Both the position numbers and the translations under genes were made by a program. Under the pieces are notes generated by a model. That model did no database searches. It was not told where the DNA came from and saw only the letters and a list, made by a program, of their open reading frames with translations. Positions 1-8,225 of a DNA stretch of 64,000 nt are shown in pieces. The stretch is from Alkalihalobacterium sp048323755 (GTDB taxonomy: Bacteria > Bacillota > Bacilli > Bacillales > Bacillaceae_F), in contig NZ_JBLWFS010000001.1 in NCBI RefSeq assembly GCF_048323755.1, positions 248,001 through 312,000 of the forward strand, read 5' to 3'. The first letter of the stretch is position 1; each line of letters begins with the position of its first letter.

Positions 1-1632
1 GGTAGTGGAGACAACGTGAGCTTTCCAGCGAGGTATGCTTCGGTAATTGCAGTAGGAGCAGTAGACTCACAGAATAGAAGATTACCATTTTCGGCGACTG
101 GACCTGCCCTTGAAATGGTTGCACCGGGAGAAGGGATTTATAGTACAACGCTTAATAACCAATATAGCTTTAGTAGTGGTACGTCCATTGCTGCCCCATT
201 CGTTACAGGGATATTAGCTCTATTTAAAGAGGCAAATCCTAAAATGTCAGCAAATGAACTTCGAAGTTTGTTGCGAGATGCAGCAATAGATTTAGGACCG
301 AATGGAAAAGATCCTCATTTTGGGTACGGTCTTGTCCAAGCGCCTTCGTTCTTAGGGGATACAGGCTACTTTGAAGTGGTTACCAAAACACCTGTTTATG
401 ATAACAGTACAGGCCGTTTACTAGAGGTTGGCCATCTGCTTCCAGGTGAAGTATACCCACGAATAAGAGATTTTGGTAACTGGCATGAAATCCAATTTGG
501 AAATAGTAAAGGATATATTCGAAAGTCAGCAACGCGAATGGCAAGAGGTTCAGCTATCCAAAATGAAAACAAGGGAAAATTTACGCAAGGTAATCAAACC
601 TTTCAAGCATTAAAAGATGTCACGGTTTATGATAATACGAGCGGACGACTCGTCCCGTTCGGTGTGATCAAACAAAGCCAAAGATATCCGATTGTCAGTG
701 ACTTCGGAAATTGGTGGAGAGTTGAGCTTTCAGGTCGAATTGGCTTTGTGCGGAAAAGTGAAGTTCGTGTTACCTTTACGAGTAGTACGGAGTACTTTAG
801 AGTCATTGATGATCAGGCGATTGTTTATGACAATAGTACGGGACGACTCGTTGAAGTAGGGAAACTAGAAAGAGGACAAGTGTACCCAAGAGTACGAGAT
901 TTCGGGAATTGGCACGAAATATCATTCGGCAGTAAAAAAGGGTACGTTCGTAAAAGTTCCACAAGCGCGGTGAATAGCCCACCAAGGAATCTAAACAACG
1001 GACGATTTACCAACAGCCAACAAACGTTCCGGACGACGCAAAATGTGACGGTTTTCGATAATTCATCCGGCAGTTTGGTTCCGTTTGCTACCATCTTATC
1101 GGGTCAAAGATATCCGATTGTGAGTGACTTTGGTAATTGGTGGAGAATAGATGTCTCAGGTCGAATTGGATTTGTACGAAAGAGTGAAGTTGCCCTTTCT
1201 TTTACGCAAGCAACGCAATATTTTCAAGTAGTTGAAGAAAATACTCCGGTTTATGACAATAGTACAGGAAGATTAATTGAAGTAGCTAGATTACAACAAG
1301 GACAAGTCTATCCGCGAGTGAGAGACTTTGGGAACTGGCATGAAATTTCTTTTGGAAATGGAAAAGGTTATGTTCGCAAAAGTTCCACGAAAGTGGCAAA
1401 TGGTGCTGGTTTAAGGAATGAAAATAAGGGCTCATTTACAAACAGCAGACGCACACTAACAACGTTACAAGGTGTCGTGGTCTTTGATAATACTTCAGGG
1501 AGTCTGGTCCCTTTTGCCACTCTAGTAGAAGGAAGACAATATCCGATTGTCAGTGATTTTGGCAATTGGTGGAGAATAGATGTCTCAGGCCGTATAGGCT
1601 TTGTTCGGAAAAGTGAAACAAGATTAAATTGA
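1..1632 (+). CDS. Subtilisin-family serine protease, C-terminal part, with SH3-like repeats (5' end outside window)
   Basis: The reading frame is already open at base 1, so the gene starts upstream and the GTG at 16 is not its start. The first ~110 codons are the C-terminal part of a subtilase (family S8): the motif GTSIAAPFVTG holds the catalytic Ser, encoded at 184-186, and SFPARYASVIAVGAVD matches the segment after the oxyanion Asn. The Asp and His catalytic residues must lie before base 1. After the peptidase (from about codon 120) come six SH3-like repeats of 60-70 residues in two alternating types. Such repeats usually bind cell wall or substrate, so this is probably an exported protease kept at the envelope (inference). 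The gene ends in TGA and is followed by a terminator-like hairpin. The S8 assignment is certain; the repeat fold is inferred from the pattern. Confidence 0.9.
   Translation, partial: GSGDNVSFPARYASVIAVGAVDSQNRRLPFSATGPALEMVAPGEGIYSTTLNNQYSFSSGTSIAAPFVTGILALFKEANPKMSANELRSLLRDAAIDLGPNGKDPHFGYGLVQAPSFLGDTGYFEVVTKTPVYDNSTGRLLEVGHLLPGEVYPRIRDFGNWHEIQFGNSKGYIRKSATRMARGSAIQNENKGKFTQGNQTFQALKDVTVYDNTSGRLVPFGVIKQSQRYPIVSDFGNWWRVELSGRIGFVRKSEVRVTFTSSTEYFRVIDDQAIVYDNSTGRLVEVGKLERGQVYPRVRDFGNWHEISFGSKKGYVRKSSTSAVNSPPRNLNNGRFTNSQQTFRTTQNVTVFDNSSGSLVPFATILSGQRYPIVSDFGNWWRIDVSGRIGFVRKSEVALSFTQATQYFQVVEENTPVYDNSTGRLIEVARLQQGQVYPRVRDFGNWHEISFGNGKGYVRKSSTKVANGAGLRNENKGSFTNSRRTLTTLQGVVVFDNTSGSLVPFATLVEGRQYPIVSDFGNWWRIDVSGRIGFVRKSETRLN
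361..1629 (+). repeat. Three tandem A-B pairs of SH3-like coding repeats
   Basis: Protein repeats within the partial subtilase. Type A units (about 361-530, 785-965, 1207-1390) share YDNSTGRL, GQVYPRVRDFGNWHEI and GYVRKSS. Type B units (about 580-770, 1003-1190, 1435-1629) share VPF, RYPIVSDFGNWWRI and GRIGFVRKSE. A and B share the VYDN..G.L / DFGNW / G[YF][VI]RKS skeleton, so they are paralogous halves. The strict alternation suggests duplication of an A-B pair. They resemble bacterial SH3-like domains, but that is a fold guess. Confidence 0.85.
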
Positions 1633-1639
1633 TATAAGA

Positions 1640-1750
1640 AAGCTGGCTAGAAGAGTGCAGCCTCGTACGCTCATTAGTTTTGGTATGAAAACGACTGATG
1701 ACCGTAACGATACGAGGAATACCGCATTCGATGCCGGCTTTTTTGTGTGA
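1640..1750 (+). terminator. Long imperfect hairpin with T-run after the subtilase gene
   Basis: An outer stem pairs AAAGCTGGC near 1642 with GCCGGCTTT near 1733 (one G-U pair). An inner stem pairs CCTCGTA with TACGAGG. The 3' arm runs into a T-rich stretch. This fits a rho-independent terminator with an unusually large interior loop. Confidence 0.6.
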
Positions 1751-1849
1751 ACGACAAAAAAGGTGCCGAACTTGATACTAAAAAATAAAATCGTGAACAA
1801 GGCAAGCTAGAAGACGGTTCCTGATAAAATAGAATAAAGTGTCGAATGA

Positions 1850-1858
1850 TGCTATAAT
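1850..1858 (+). promoter_or_regulatory. Extended -10 promoter element TGCTATAAT
   Basis: The sequence TGCTATAAT lies about 42 bases upstream of the glycosyltransferase start at 1900. It is a perfect sigma-A extended -10 (TGnTATAAT) without a convincing -35. The same 9-mer recurs before the tagO-like gene (4293-4301) and the chain-length regulator gene (9296-9304). Confidence 0.6.
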
Positions 1859-1899
1859 AGGGCAATGACTAAAGAAGGTATTTAAAATGGTGATAAACA

Positions 1900-3117
1900 A
1901 TGAAAATGATTTATATATCCCAGCACTTCCCACCAGAAATCGGTGCTGCGCAGGGCCGTGCCTATGACATGTCGAAAAACCTTGTCAAACAAGGAAATGA
2001 AGTAACGGTATTAACGACGTTCCCTAATGATCGTACGTGTAGGAAAGTCTATCAAACTGAGAACGTAGACGGCATTCATGTGAAACGTTCATTTAGGATT
2101 AAAGATAAGAAATCAAGTGCGAAGAATAGATTGGCGAATTACTTCTCTTTTATGCTGTCGAGCATCCTATCCGGGATGTTTACGAAAAAACCAGATGTTG
2201 TTTACGCAACATCACCACAACTATTTGTCGGTGTAGCTGGATATGTGCTAAGCCGGTTCCACCGAGCGAAATTCGCTTTTGAAGTTCGTGACTTGTGGGT
2301 AGATTTTGCTGAGGTGCTGAGCCAATTCAATAATAAAAAACTACTAAATCTCGCTCGAAAACTAGAGATGTTTCTTTATAAAAAAGCGGATATCATTATA
2401 ACAGTAACGGAAGGCTATAAAGAAAAGTTGATAGAAAAGGGCATTCCAGCCGATAAAATAGAAGTCATCACAAATGGAGTCGATCCAGATACGTTGCCCG
2501 ACAACAAGGAAGCGTCAAACATTAAAGAAAAGTACAACATTCAAGATCAATTTCTGATTTTATTTGCAGGAAATATCGGTGCGGCACAAGGACTAGAAGT
2601 CGTAATAGAGGCTGCTGCTGAGCTGAAGAATACAAACAAGCCCGTCGTTTTTATGTTAATCGGAAACGGTGTAGAGAAAAAACACCTACAAGAAAAAGCA
2701 ACAGAGCTCCAATTAGAAAATGTCATTTTTGTAGATGGGATGAAACGAAGTGAGCTTATACAATATTACCAGGCCGCAGATGTTTGTTTAGTCTCCTTGA
2801 AAAAACATCCATTATTTGAGATTACCATTCCATCGAAAGTATTCGATTGTATGGGCATGAACGTACCCCTGTTACTTGGGGTGGACGGGGAAGCCCGTAG
2901 AATTGTAGAAACGAACCATGCAGGTGTATACTTTGAACCCGAAAACTCGGATGACTTAGTTCACAAAGTAAATACAATCATTGATCAGCAAGAGGTATTA
3001 ATGGAGATGAGAAAGCATATTAGACAAGCTGTATTAACGAAGTATAACCGACAGAGGTTGGCTGAAAAGTTATCTAGCCTACTCGAACAAACTACTGGTA
3101 CTAAAGGGAATGGGTAA
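1900..3117 (+). CDS. GT4-type glycosyltransferase
   Basis: A 405-residue protein with the GT-B architecture of family GT4. The N-terminal acceptor domain has the glycine-rich loop context ISQHFPPEIGAAQGRAYDM. The C-terminal nucleotide-sugar domain has FAGNIGAAQGLEVVIEAA and, near residue 345, FEPENSDDL in place of the usual EPx4E. It resembles the WbuB-like enzymes that add a sugar to a lipid-linked glycan precursor at the cytoplasmic face. No membrane segment is obvious. It starts a short operon: the next glycosyltransferase overlaps or abuts its stop. Donor and acceptor cannot be told from sequence. Its position before a TagO-like gene and LCP genes suggests wall-linked glycan or exopolysaccharide synthesis. 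Confidence 0.85.
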   Translation: MKMIYISQHFPPEIGAAQGRAYDMSKNLVKQGNEVTVLTTFPNDRTCRKVYQTENVDGIHVKRSFRIKDKKSSAKNRLANYFSFMLSSILSGMFTKKPDVVYATSPQLFVGVAGYVLSRFHRAKFAFEVRDLWVDFAEVLSQFNNKKLLNLARKLEMFLYKKADIIITVTEGYKEKLIEKGIPADKIEVITNGVDPDTLPDNKEASNIKEKYNIQDQFLILFAGNIGAAQGLEVVIEAAAELKNTNKPVVFMLIGNGVEKKHLQEKATELQLENVIFVDGMKRSELIQYYQAADVCLVSLKKHPLFEITIPSKVFDCMGMNVPLLLGVDGEARRIVETNHAGVYFEPENSDDLVHKVNTIIDQQEVLMEMRKHIRQAVLTKYNRQRLAEKLSSLLEQTTGTKGNG

Positions 3118-3118
3118 T

Positions 3119-4240
3119 ATGAAAAAAGTATGTGTGATTACTACCGTGCACAACGCCTATGACGGCAGGATTTACCATAAGCAGTGTAAAAGCTTCGTCA
3201 AAGGGGGCTACGAGGTGAAACTGATCGCTCCAAAGCCTGAGAAGAGGATTGAAGATGACTCGGTCGATTTGCTTCCAATCGATAAACCAAGCGGAAAAAT
3301 AAAAAGGATGCTGCAGACGTTCAAAGTGATCGGGTTAGCGAAAAAGACAAAAGCAGATATCTACCATTTTCATGATCCAGAGCTCTTATTTGTTGGTGTT
3401 ACCTTGCGTCTATTGACAAGAAAATCAGTAATTTTCGATGTACATGAACATTATCCAAATGCGATCATGAGTAAGCCGTACCTATCCAGTAAACTCAAAC
3501 CGATCATTCGCGGATGTTATGACATCGTGGAAAAAATCGCCTTACCTCTATTAAGTGGTGTAATTTATACAACGAGTGAGATTGGGAAACGTTATGGAAA
3601 ATATAAAAGTTGTAAGATTGAAAACTACCCATTAAAAGAAATGTTTCCAGAACGAGATAATCAAAAAGACCCTAACCAAATCATTTATTTAGGCGGAATG
3701 ACGCTCATTAGAGGGGTCAAGGAACTCGTTCAAGCTTTTGCACTTGTGGTTAAAGAAAACCCTAAGGCAAAGTTAATCTTTGTCGGATTTTTTGAGTCAG
3801 CTACTTTTGAAAAAGAAGTCATGGATGATATTCAAAGCTTAAACTTACAAGATGCAGTAGAGTTCAAAGGAAGAGTGCCTTACACAGACATAGAATCTTT
3901 TCTAGCGCAAGCGTCTATCGGCGTCATTCCATACTTGCCCGTACCGAATCATTTAGTATGTTTACCAAATAAAATGTTTGAATACATGGCGTCAGAAATA
4001 GCTGTGGTGGCATCTGATTTCCCTAATTATAGGGAAGTGATTGAGGGAAGTAACGGTGGGGTCGTCGTAGATCCTACACAACCTCAATCCATAGCAAAAG
4101 GAATTTTAGAACTTCTACAAGATCAAAATGAACTTAAGGAAAGACAAAAGCAAGCCAATGAGGCGTTTCGTAACTCTTTTAATTGGGAAGCAGAGGAAAA
4201 GAAACTATTAACATTTTATAAAGACATTCTTTCCTCATAA
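3119..4240 (+). CDS. GT4-type glycosyltransferase
   Basis: A protein of about 373 residues with a GT-B fold. The N-terminal part includes DIYHFHDPELLFVG, and the C-terminal donor domain has YLGGMTLIRGVKELVQAF followed by LPNKMFEYMASE. An ATG at 3110 would sit one base after AAAGGG (3103-3108). The in-frame ATG at 3119 lies ten bases after it, so 3119 is preferred; translation is probably coupled to the gene before, whose stop is at 3115-3117. The pair likely act in sequence on one glycan. Family assignment is firm, substrate unknown. Confidence 0.85.
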   Translation: MKKVCVITTVHNAYDGRIYHKQCKSFVKGGYEVKLIAPKPEKRIEDDSVDLLPIDKPSGKIKRMLQTFKVIGLAKKTKADIYHFHDPELLFVGVTLRLLTRKSVIFDVHEHYPNAIMSKPYLSSKLKPIIRGCYDIVEKIALPLLSGVIYTTSEIGKRYGKYKSCKIENYPLKEMFPERDNQKDPNQIIYLGGMTLIRGVKELVQAFALVVKENPKAKLIFVGFFESATFEKEVMDDIQSLNLQDAVEFKGRVPYTDIESFLAQASIGVIPYLPVPNHLVCLPNKMFEYMASEIAVVASDFPNYREVIEGSNGGVVVDPTQPQSIAKGILELLQDQNELKERQKQANEAFRNSFNWEAEEKKLLTFYKDILSS

Positions 4241-4273
4241 TTATGTATTAGTTTGGAATTCTAAATAAAAAGA

Positions 4274-4301
4274 TTGCTTATTCGTATGATAGTGCTATAA
4301 T
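4274..4301 (+). promoter_or_regulatory. Sigma-A promoter for the tagO-like gene
   Basis: TTGCTT (4274-4279), a 16-base spacer and TATAAT (4296-4301) preceded by TGC, so it is also an extended -10. Transcription would start near 4308. That excludes the TTG at 4306 as the translation start of the next gene. Confidence 0.7.
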
Positions 4302-4341
4302 TTTTTTGGGGAAATTGAACGAAAAGAAGGTGAAATTGTAC

Positions 4342-5436
4342 ATGTTACCTTTATATATATACATCATTGCATGTTTAGTCGCATTTATTGTAGCAGTGGT
4401 TTCAACACCGCTTGTCAAGAAATTAGCGATCCAAATAGGAGCAATTGACTCTCCAGAAAAGCGAAAAGTCCATGAAAAAATCATGCCCAGGCTTGGTGGG
4501 TTAGCGATTGTATTCGGGTTTATCGCAGGTATTTTAATCATTCGTCCGCAATCGCAATTTTTACTACCTATTATGCTCGGTGCATTAATTATTGTTATTT
4601 TGGGAATTTTAGATGATAAATATACTTTAAGGGCCAATGCGAAGTTATTTGGACAAATTCTTGCTGCAAGTGTTGTCGTTTTTTCAGGTTTGAAAATTGA
4701 GATGATTAATCTTCCGTTTACAGGAGAAATCTACTTTGGAATTTGGAGTTATCCGTTTACTATATTATGGATTGTTGGGATTACAAACGCAATAAACTTA
4801 ATTGACGGTTTAGACGGCTTGGCTGCTGGTGTGTCATCGATTGCATTGACCTCCATTCTTATAATGGCTGTGCTTGATGGACAACTACTAGCGATTGCTC
4901 TATCCGTGGTACTGATTGGAAGTACATTGGGGTTTCTCGTTCATAACTTTTATCCGGCAAAGATCTTTATGGGAGATACAGGCTCGTTATTTTTAGGGTA
5001 TTTAATTTCAGTCATTTCGATAACAGGACTGTTTAAAAACTTAACTTTTATTAGTTTAGTTATCCCGGTAATTATTTTAGCTATTCCGATTTTTGATACG
5101 TTATTTGCAATTATTCGTCGAATTATTAATCGACAAAAAATTTCAGCGCCCGATAAAAAGCATTTGCATTACTGTTTGTTAGAGATGGGGTTTAGCCATC
5201 GGAAAACCGTGCTCGTTATTTATGCAGTAAGTGCATTTTTCGGTATTTCAGCCATTATCTTTTCAACAACAGCCCAATGGCTATCTGTTTTTATCATTCT
5301 GTTCTTATTATTTGTCATCCAAATTAGCGCCGAATTTGTTGGGATTATGGACAACAAGAAAAAACCGCTCATCAATTTCATTAGTAAAGTAAAAAAATTG
5401 AACACGGTTCGCGGTGAACCTAAATATAAACGATAA
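4342..5436 (+). CDS. tagO: Undecaprenyl-phosphate GlcNAc-1-phosphate transferase, TagO/WecA type
   Basis: An integral membrane protein of about 364 residues of the MraY/WecA (PNPT) family. It transfers GlcNAc-1-phosphate (or a related sugar phosphate) to undecaprenyl phosphate, the first committed step of teichoic acid or other lipid-linked glycan synthesis. Visible family motifs: GGLAIVFGF near the N-terminus, LGILDDK (DDxxD-like), NAINLIDGLDGLAAG, and FMGDTGSLFLGY (the Mg-binding region), with about ten hydrophobic segments. The reading frame extends upstream to a TTG at 4306, but the promoter -10 overlaps that. The ATG at 4342 has AAGAAGGTG about nine bases before it. The divergently placed LCP genes nearby fit a role in wall glycopolymer assembly. 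The paralogue function (TagO or an EPS initiator) is not resolved. Confidence 0.85.
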   Translation: MLPLYIYIIACLVAFIVAVVSTPLVKKLAIQIGAIDSPEKRKVHEKIMPRLGGLAIVFGFIAGILIIRPQSQFLLPIMLGALIIVILGILDDKYTLRANAKLFGQILAASVVVFSGLKIEMINLPFTGEIYFGIWSYPFTILWIVGITNAINLIDGLDGLAAGVSSIALTSILIMAVLDGQLLAIALSVVLIGSTLGFLVHNFYPAKIFMGDTGSLFLGYLISVISITGLFKNLTFISLVIPVIILAIPIFDTLFAIIRRIINRQKISAPDKKHLHYCLLEMGFSHRKTVLVIYAVSAFFGISAIIFSTTAQWLSVFIILFLLFVIQISAEFVGIMDNKKKPLINFISKVKKLNTVRGEPKYKR

Positions 5437-5477
5437 CAAGCTCTCCGGTGGTTGGGAGTGAAATAGAAATAAACGTA

Positions 5478-5505
5478 AAGGACAGACCTAGGGGGTCTGT
5501 CCTTT
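5478..5505. terminator. Perfect 12-bp inverted repeat between convergent genes
   Basis: AAAGGACAGACC pairs exactly with GGTCTGTCCTTT across a short loop. It sits between the tagO-like gene and the convergent LCP gene, so it can serve both strands. No long T-run follows, which lowers certainty. Confidence 0.55.
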
Positions 5506-5602
5506 AATTGTGCGACAGAATGGAAAGAGGATAGAATGAAAATGTTCTCCTTTACCAGCAAAAAGGGAGACTGCCTGAGCAATCACCCTCAAAACTACAA
5601 TA

Positions 5603-6625
5603 TTAATTTAAAGTTAAATCTTCTTCTTCATCCTCGGCTAAACCATAACTATTAACAGTGCCTTCTTCTAAACCTAGGTGAACTCTTAGTTCGTGTGATA
5701 CTTCTTCAACCGATTCAGTATCTAACTGATAATAATAAATCCCATCGAGACGTAAGTTGTCACCACGTAATGAAAGTTGCTCAATATTATTAATCGAACT
5801 TGCATACGGGTGTAAAGCTAACATATTTTCAAACAAGAAGTTCGTCGCCATATGTTCACTCACTTCTTGAATAATCGTATCAAAGCGTAAGATAGAAGAT
5901 AAGGATGCTGCTTCTTTAATCACGCCTTTAACTACTTCTTGTTGACGCTCACCGCGACCAATATCCCCCCGCGGATCATCCTTTCTCATTCGAGCATAAG
6001 CTAATGCTTCTTCTCCATTTAAACGTTGTGTTCCTTCATAGATTGTTACAGCATTACGGCTACCTTGACTTCCGTGAGCATTGAACGTAAATGGAACTTC
6101 AACTTCTACTCCACCTAGCGCATCAATCACTTCGATAAAGGCCGTGAAGTTTAGGCGAACAAAATAATCAACGGGAACTTCTAACAGTTCTTCAACTGTA
6201 TCAATCGTCATATCAACACCACCAAAAGCATGGGCATGGTTGATTTTATCTTGACGGTCTCTTCCGACAATATCGACTCGTGAATCACGAGGGATGCTTA
6301 ACATTTTAATCGTTTTCTCATCTTTATTAAATGTTACTAACAGGATAGAGTCGGTTCGTGCTCCTCTACTGTTAGGTTCTAATGTATCAATACCTAAAAA
6401 CAAAACAGAAAAGTTATCACTCTTAGGATTGATGGCCTCTACTCGTTTTTCAGACTTATCGCCACGTGCTAATTCTTGATTTACTTCTGAAGCGGCACTA
6501 GCCAGTTTATATGTGAGATAAGATCCATAGCCAACGATTGGCATTACAATGAGTAAAAAGGGAATAATGACCCAGATCCATCGGCGTTTGTTTCTTTTCT
6601 TTCTTTTTTCGGTTCGTTTTAGCAT
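5603..6625 (-). CDS. LytR-CpsA-Psr (LCP) family glycopolymer ligase
   Basis: A 340-residue protein with a Lys/Arg-rich cytoplasmic start, one membrane anchor (about residues 16-38) and an extracellular LCP domain. LCP proteins move lipid-linked teichoic acid or capsule chains onto peptidoglycan. Conserved features seen: ARTDSILLVTF, LSIPRDSRVDI, DKINHAHAFGG and YARMRKDDPRGDIGRGERQQ, which carry the Arg/Asp residues that bind the pyrophosphate lipid. The C-terminus is acidic (EDEEEDL). AAGGAG precedes the ATG by about nine bases. It is convergent with the tagO-like gene and divergent from the UDP-sugar dehydrogenase gene. A second LCP paralogue follows at 8226. Confidence 0.92.
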   Translation of the reverse strand: MLKRTEKRKKRNKRRWIWVIIPFLLIVMPIVGYGSYLTYKLASAASEVNQELARGDKSEKRVEAINPKSDNFSVLFLGIDTLEPNSRGARTDSILLVTFNKDEKTIKMLSIPRDSRVDIVGRDRQDKINHAHAFGGVDMTIDTVEELLEVPVDYFVRLNFTAFIEVIDALGGVEVEVPFTFNAHGSQGSRNAVTIYEGTQRLNGEEALAYARMRKDDPRGDIGRGERQQEVVKGVIKEAASLSSILRFDTIIQEVSEHMATNFLFENMLALHPYASSINNIEQLSLRGDNLRLDGIYYYQLDTESVEEVSHELRVHLGLEEGTVNSYGLAEDEEEDLTLN

Positions 6626-6807
6626 AATTCGACTCCTTCTTTAAGTCTCTTTATCTATTTTAGTCGAATACAATTAGAGACGCAATACGTAAATTATTCC
6701 GTAAATATTGCAGTATTTGGACAAATACTAAAGATTGACGTAAGGATCTATTATACTTTAAATAATTTGACTTTCTAAATTCTTCTAGTACATAGTTTGA
6801 CAGTTTA

Positions 6808-6816
6808 TGATATAAT
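6808..6816 (+). promoter_or_regulatory. Extended -10 TGATATAAT before the UDP-sugar dehydrogenase gene
   Basis: TGATATAAT matches TGnTATAAT and lies about 75 bases upstream of the TTG start at 6890. A TTGACA at 6797-6802 is too close (8 bases) to serve as its -35. Confidence 0.5.
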
Positions 6817-6889
6817 ACACCATGTTGAAATTGAATGACTGAATTAAGTAGAATGAAAAATATATATAAATGAAGATGGAGTGATATTC

Positions 6890-8173
6890 TTGTCAAATAA
6901 CAGCTTATGTGTAGTTGGATTAGGATATATCGGTTTACCGACAGCAACGATGTTTGCTAAGCACGGTTTTAATGTACTTGGAGTAGATATTAACGAAAAT
7001 GCAGTGAACCTTTTAAATAAAGGTGAAATTCATATTGAAGAAGTAGGTCTTGGGGAATTAACGAAGAAAGTTGTAGAAGCAGGCAATTTACGTGCCGCTA
7101 CAGCACCTTCGTTCGCGGATACATTTATCATTGCAGTTCCAACACCGCATCATGCTGACGGTTCAGCGAACTTAGATTATGTCGTTTCAGCTACGAGATC
7201 AATCTTACCATTCTTAAAAGAAGACAACCTAGTAATTATCGAGTCAACGATCCCGCCACGTACAATTGATGATGTTGTTGCTCCTATTCTTGCAGAAGCA
7301 GGCTGGAATGTTGGAGAGAATGTGTTTTTAGCGCATTGTCCGGAGCGTGTACTTCCTGGAAGAATTCTAATTGAACTAGTAGAAAACACACGTATTGTCG
7401 GAGGAATTAATCCACTTTCAGCACAAAAAGCAGCTGAAGTTTACCGTACATTTGTAACGGGAGAAATCTTAGAAACAACTGCAGTGAGTGCAGAAATGTC
7501 GAAGTTAATGGAAAACACGTACCGTGATGTGAACATTGCGTTAGCGAACGAGTTAGCAAAGATTTCAGAGCGTTTAGGTGTCAATGCACTTGAAGTGATT
7601 CAATTAGCCAACCATCATCCTCGTGTAAATCTACACTTACCAGGACCAGGGGTGGGCGGACACTGTTTAGCGGTTGATCCGTACTTTATTATTGAAAAAG
7701 CACCAGAACAAGCGGTTCTTATTTCGGATGCACGAAGAATTAATAATTCGATGCCAGAATTTGTTGTTAATCAATTAGAAAAAGTGCTTTCAAGTGAAAC
7801 TTCAAAAGTAGCGGTATTAGGCTTAACGTATAAAGGAAACATTGATGACGTTCGTGAAAGTCCGGCAATGGATATCGTACAGCTGCTTCAACAGAAGTCT
7901 TATAACTTATCATTCCATGATCCGCATGTACGTCAAGAACAAGTTCCATTCACGCTTTCTTCCTTTGAAGAAGCAGTCGAAGGTGCAGAATGTGTGTTAA
8001 TCTTAACGGATCATAATGAGTTTAAATCATTAAATGAAGAAGCAATTGTGAATACAATGGTTAACCCAATTGTATTTGACACGCGTAATTGCACATCGAT
8101 TGAAAACAATGCCATTAAATACTTCAATTACAGCAACTTATTTGAAATGAACAAAACACTTCAAGAAGCGTAA
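6890..8173 (+). CDS. wecC: UDP-N-acetyl-D-mannosamine dehydrogenase-type nucleotide-sugar dehydrogenase
   Basis: A protein of about 427 residues of the UDP-glucose/GDP-mannose dehydrogenase family. It oxidises C6 of a UDP-sugar in two NAD-dependent steps to the uronic acid. Motifs: the NAD fold GLGYIGLPTATMFAKHG at the N-terminus, ESTIPPRTID, AHCPERVLPG, and GPGVGGHCLAVDP with the catalytic Cys near residue 259. The IGLPTA and CPERVLPG signatures are those of the WecC/UDP-ManNAc branch rather than the UDP-glucose (TuaD) branch. GATGGAG at 6875-6881 is eight bases from the TTG at 6890, whereas the upstream GTG at 6881 overlaps that site, so TTG is chosen. No UDP-GlcNAc 2-epimerase gene lies in the window. 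The product is probably a negatively charged sugar for the neighbouring glycan. Confidence 0.82.
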   Translation: MSNNSLCVVGLGYIGLPTATMFAKHGFNVLGVDINENAVNLLNKGEIHIEEVGLGELTKKVVEAGNLRAATAPSFADTFIIAVPTPHHADGSANLDYVVSATRSILPFLKEDNLVIIESTIPPRTIDDVVAPILAEAGWNVGENVFLAHCPERVLPGRILIELVENTRIVGGINPLSAQKAAEVYRTFVTGEILETTAVSAEMSKLMENTYRDVNIALANELAKISERLGVNALEVIQLANHHPRVNLHLPGPGVGGHCLAVDPYFIIEKAPEQAVLISDARRINNSMPEFVVNQLEKVLSSETSKVAVLGLTYKGNIDDVRESPAMDIVQLLQQKSYNLSFHDPHVRQEQVPFTLSSFEEAVEGAECVLILTDHNEFKSLNEEAIVNTMVNPIVFDTRNCTSIENNAIKYFNYSNLFEMNKTLQEA

Positions 8174-8180
8174 TAGGTAA

Positions 8181-8218
8181 GAAAAAGCCGTTCCACCTCA
8201 AAGTGGAACGGCTTTTTC
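8181..8218. terminator. Bidirectional terminator hairpin
   Basis: GAAAAAGCCGTTCCAC pairs perfectly with GTGGAACGGCTTTTTC around a six-base loop. The A-run and T-run flanks make it work on both strands, between the convergent dehydrogenase and LCP genes. Confidence 0.9.
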
Positions 8219-8225
8219 CATACCT

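Noticed and set aside
803..1565. Minus-strand frames opposite the SH3-like repeats
   Set aside because: They arise from the repeated coding sequence on the plus strand and have no start signals.
4306..4341. TTG start for the tagO-like gene
   Set aside because: The TATAAT at 4296-4301 puts the transcription start at about 4308, so the TTG at 4306 would not be in the mRNA.
6660..6947. Minus-strand frame in the LCP/dehydrogenase intergenic region
   Set aside because: It covers the dehydrogenase promoter and start, is low-complexity and Leu/Ile/Tyr-rich, and lacks a ribosome site.
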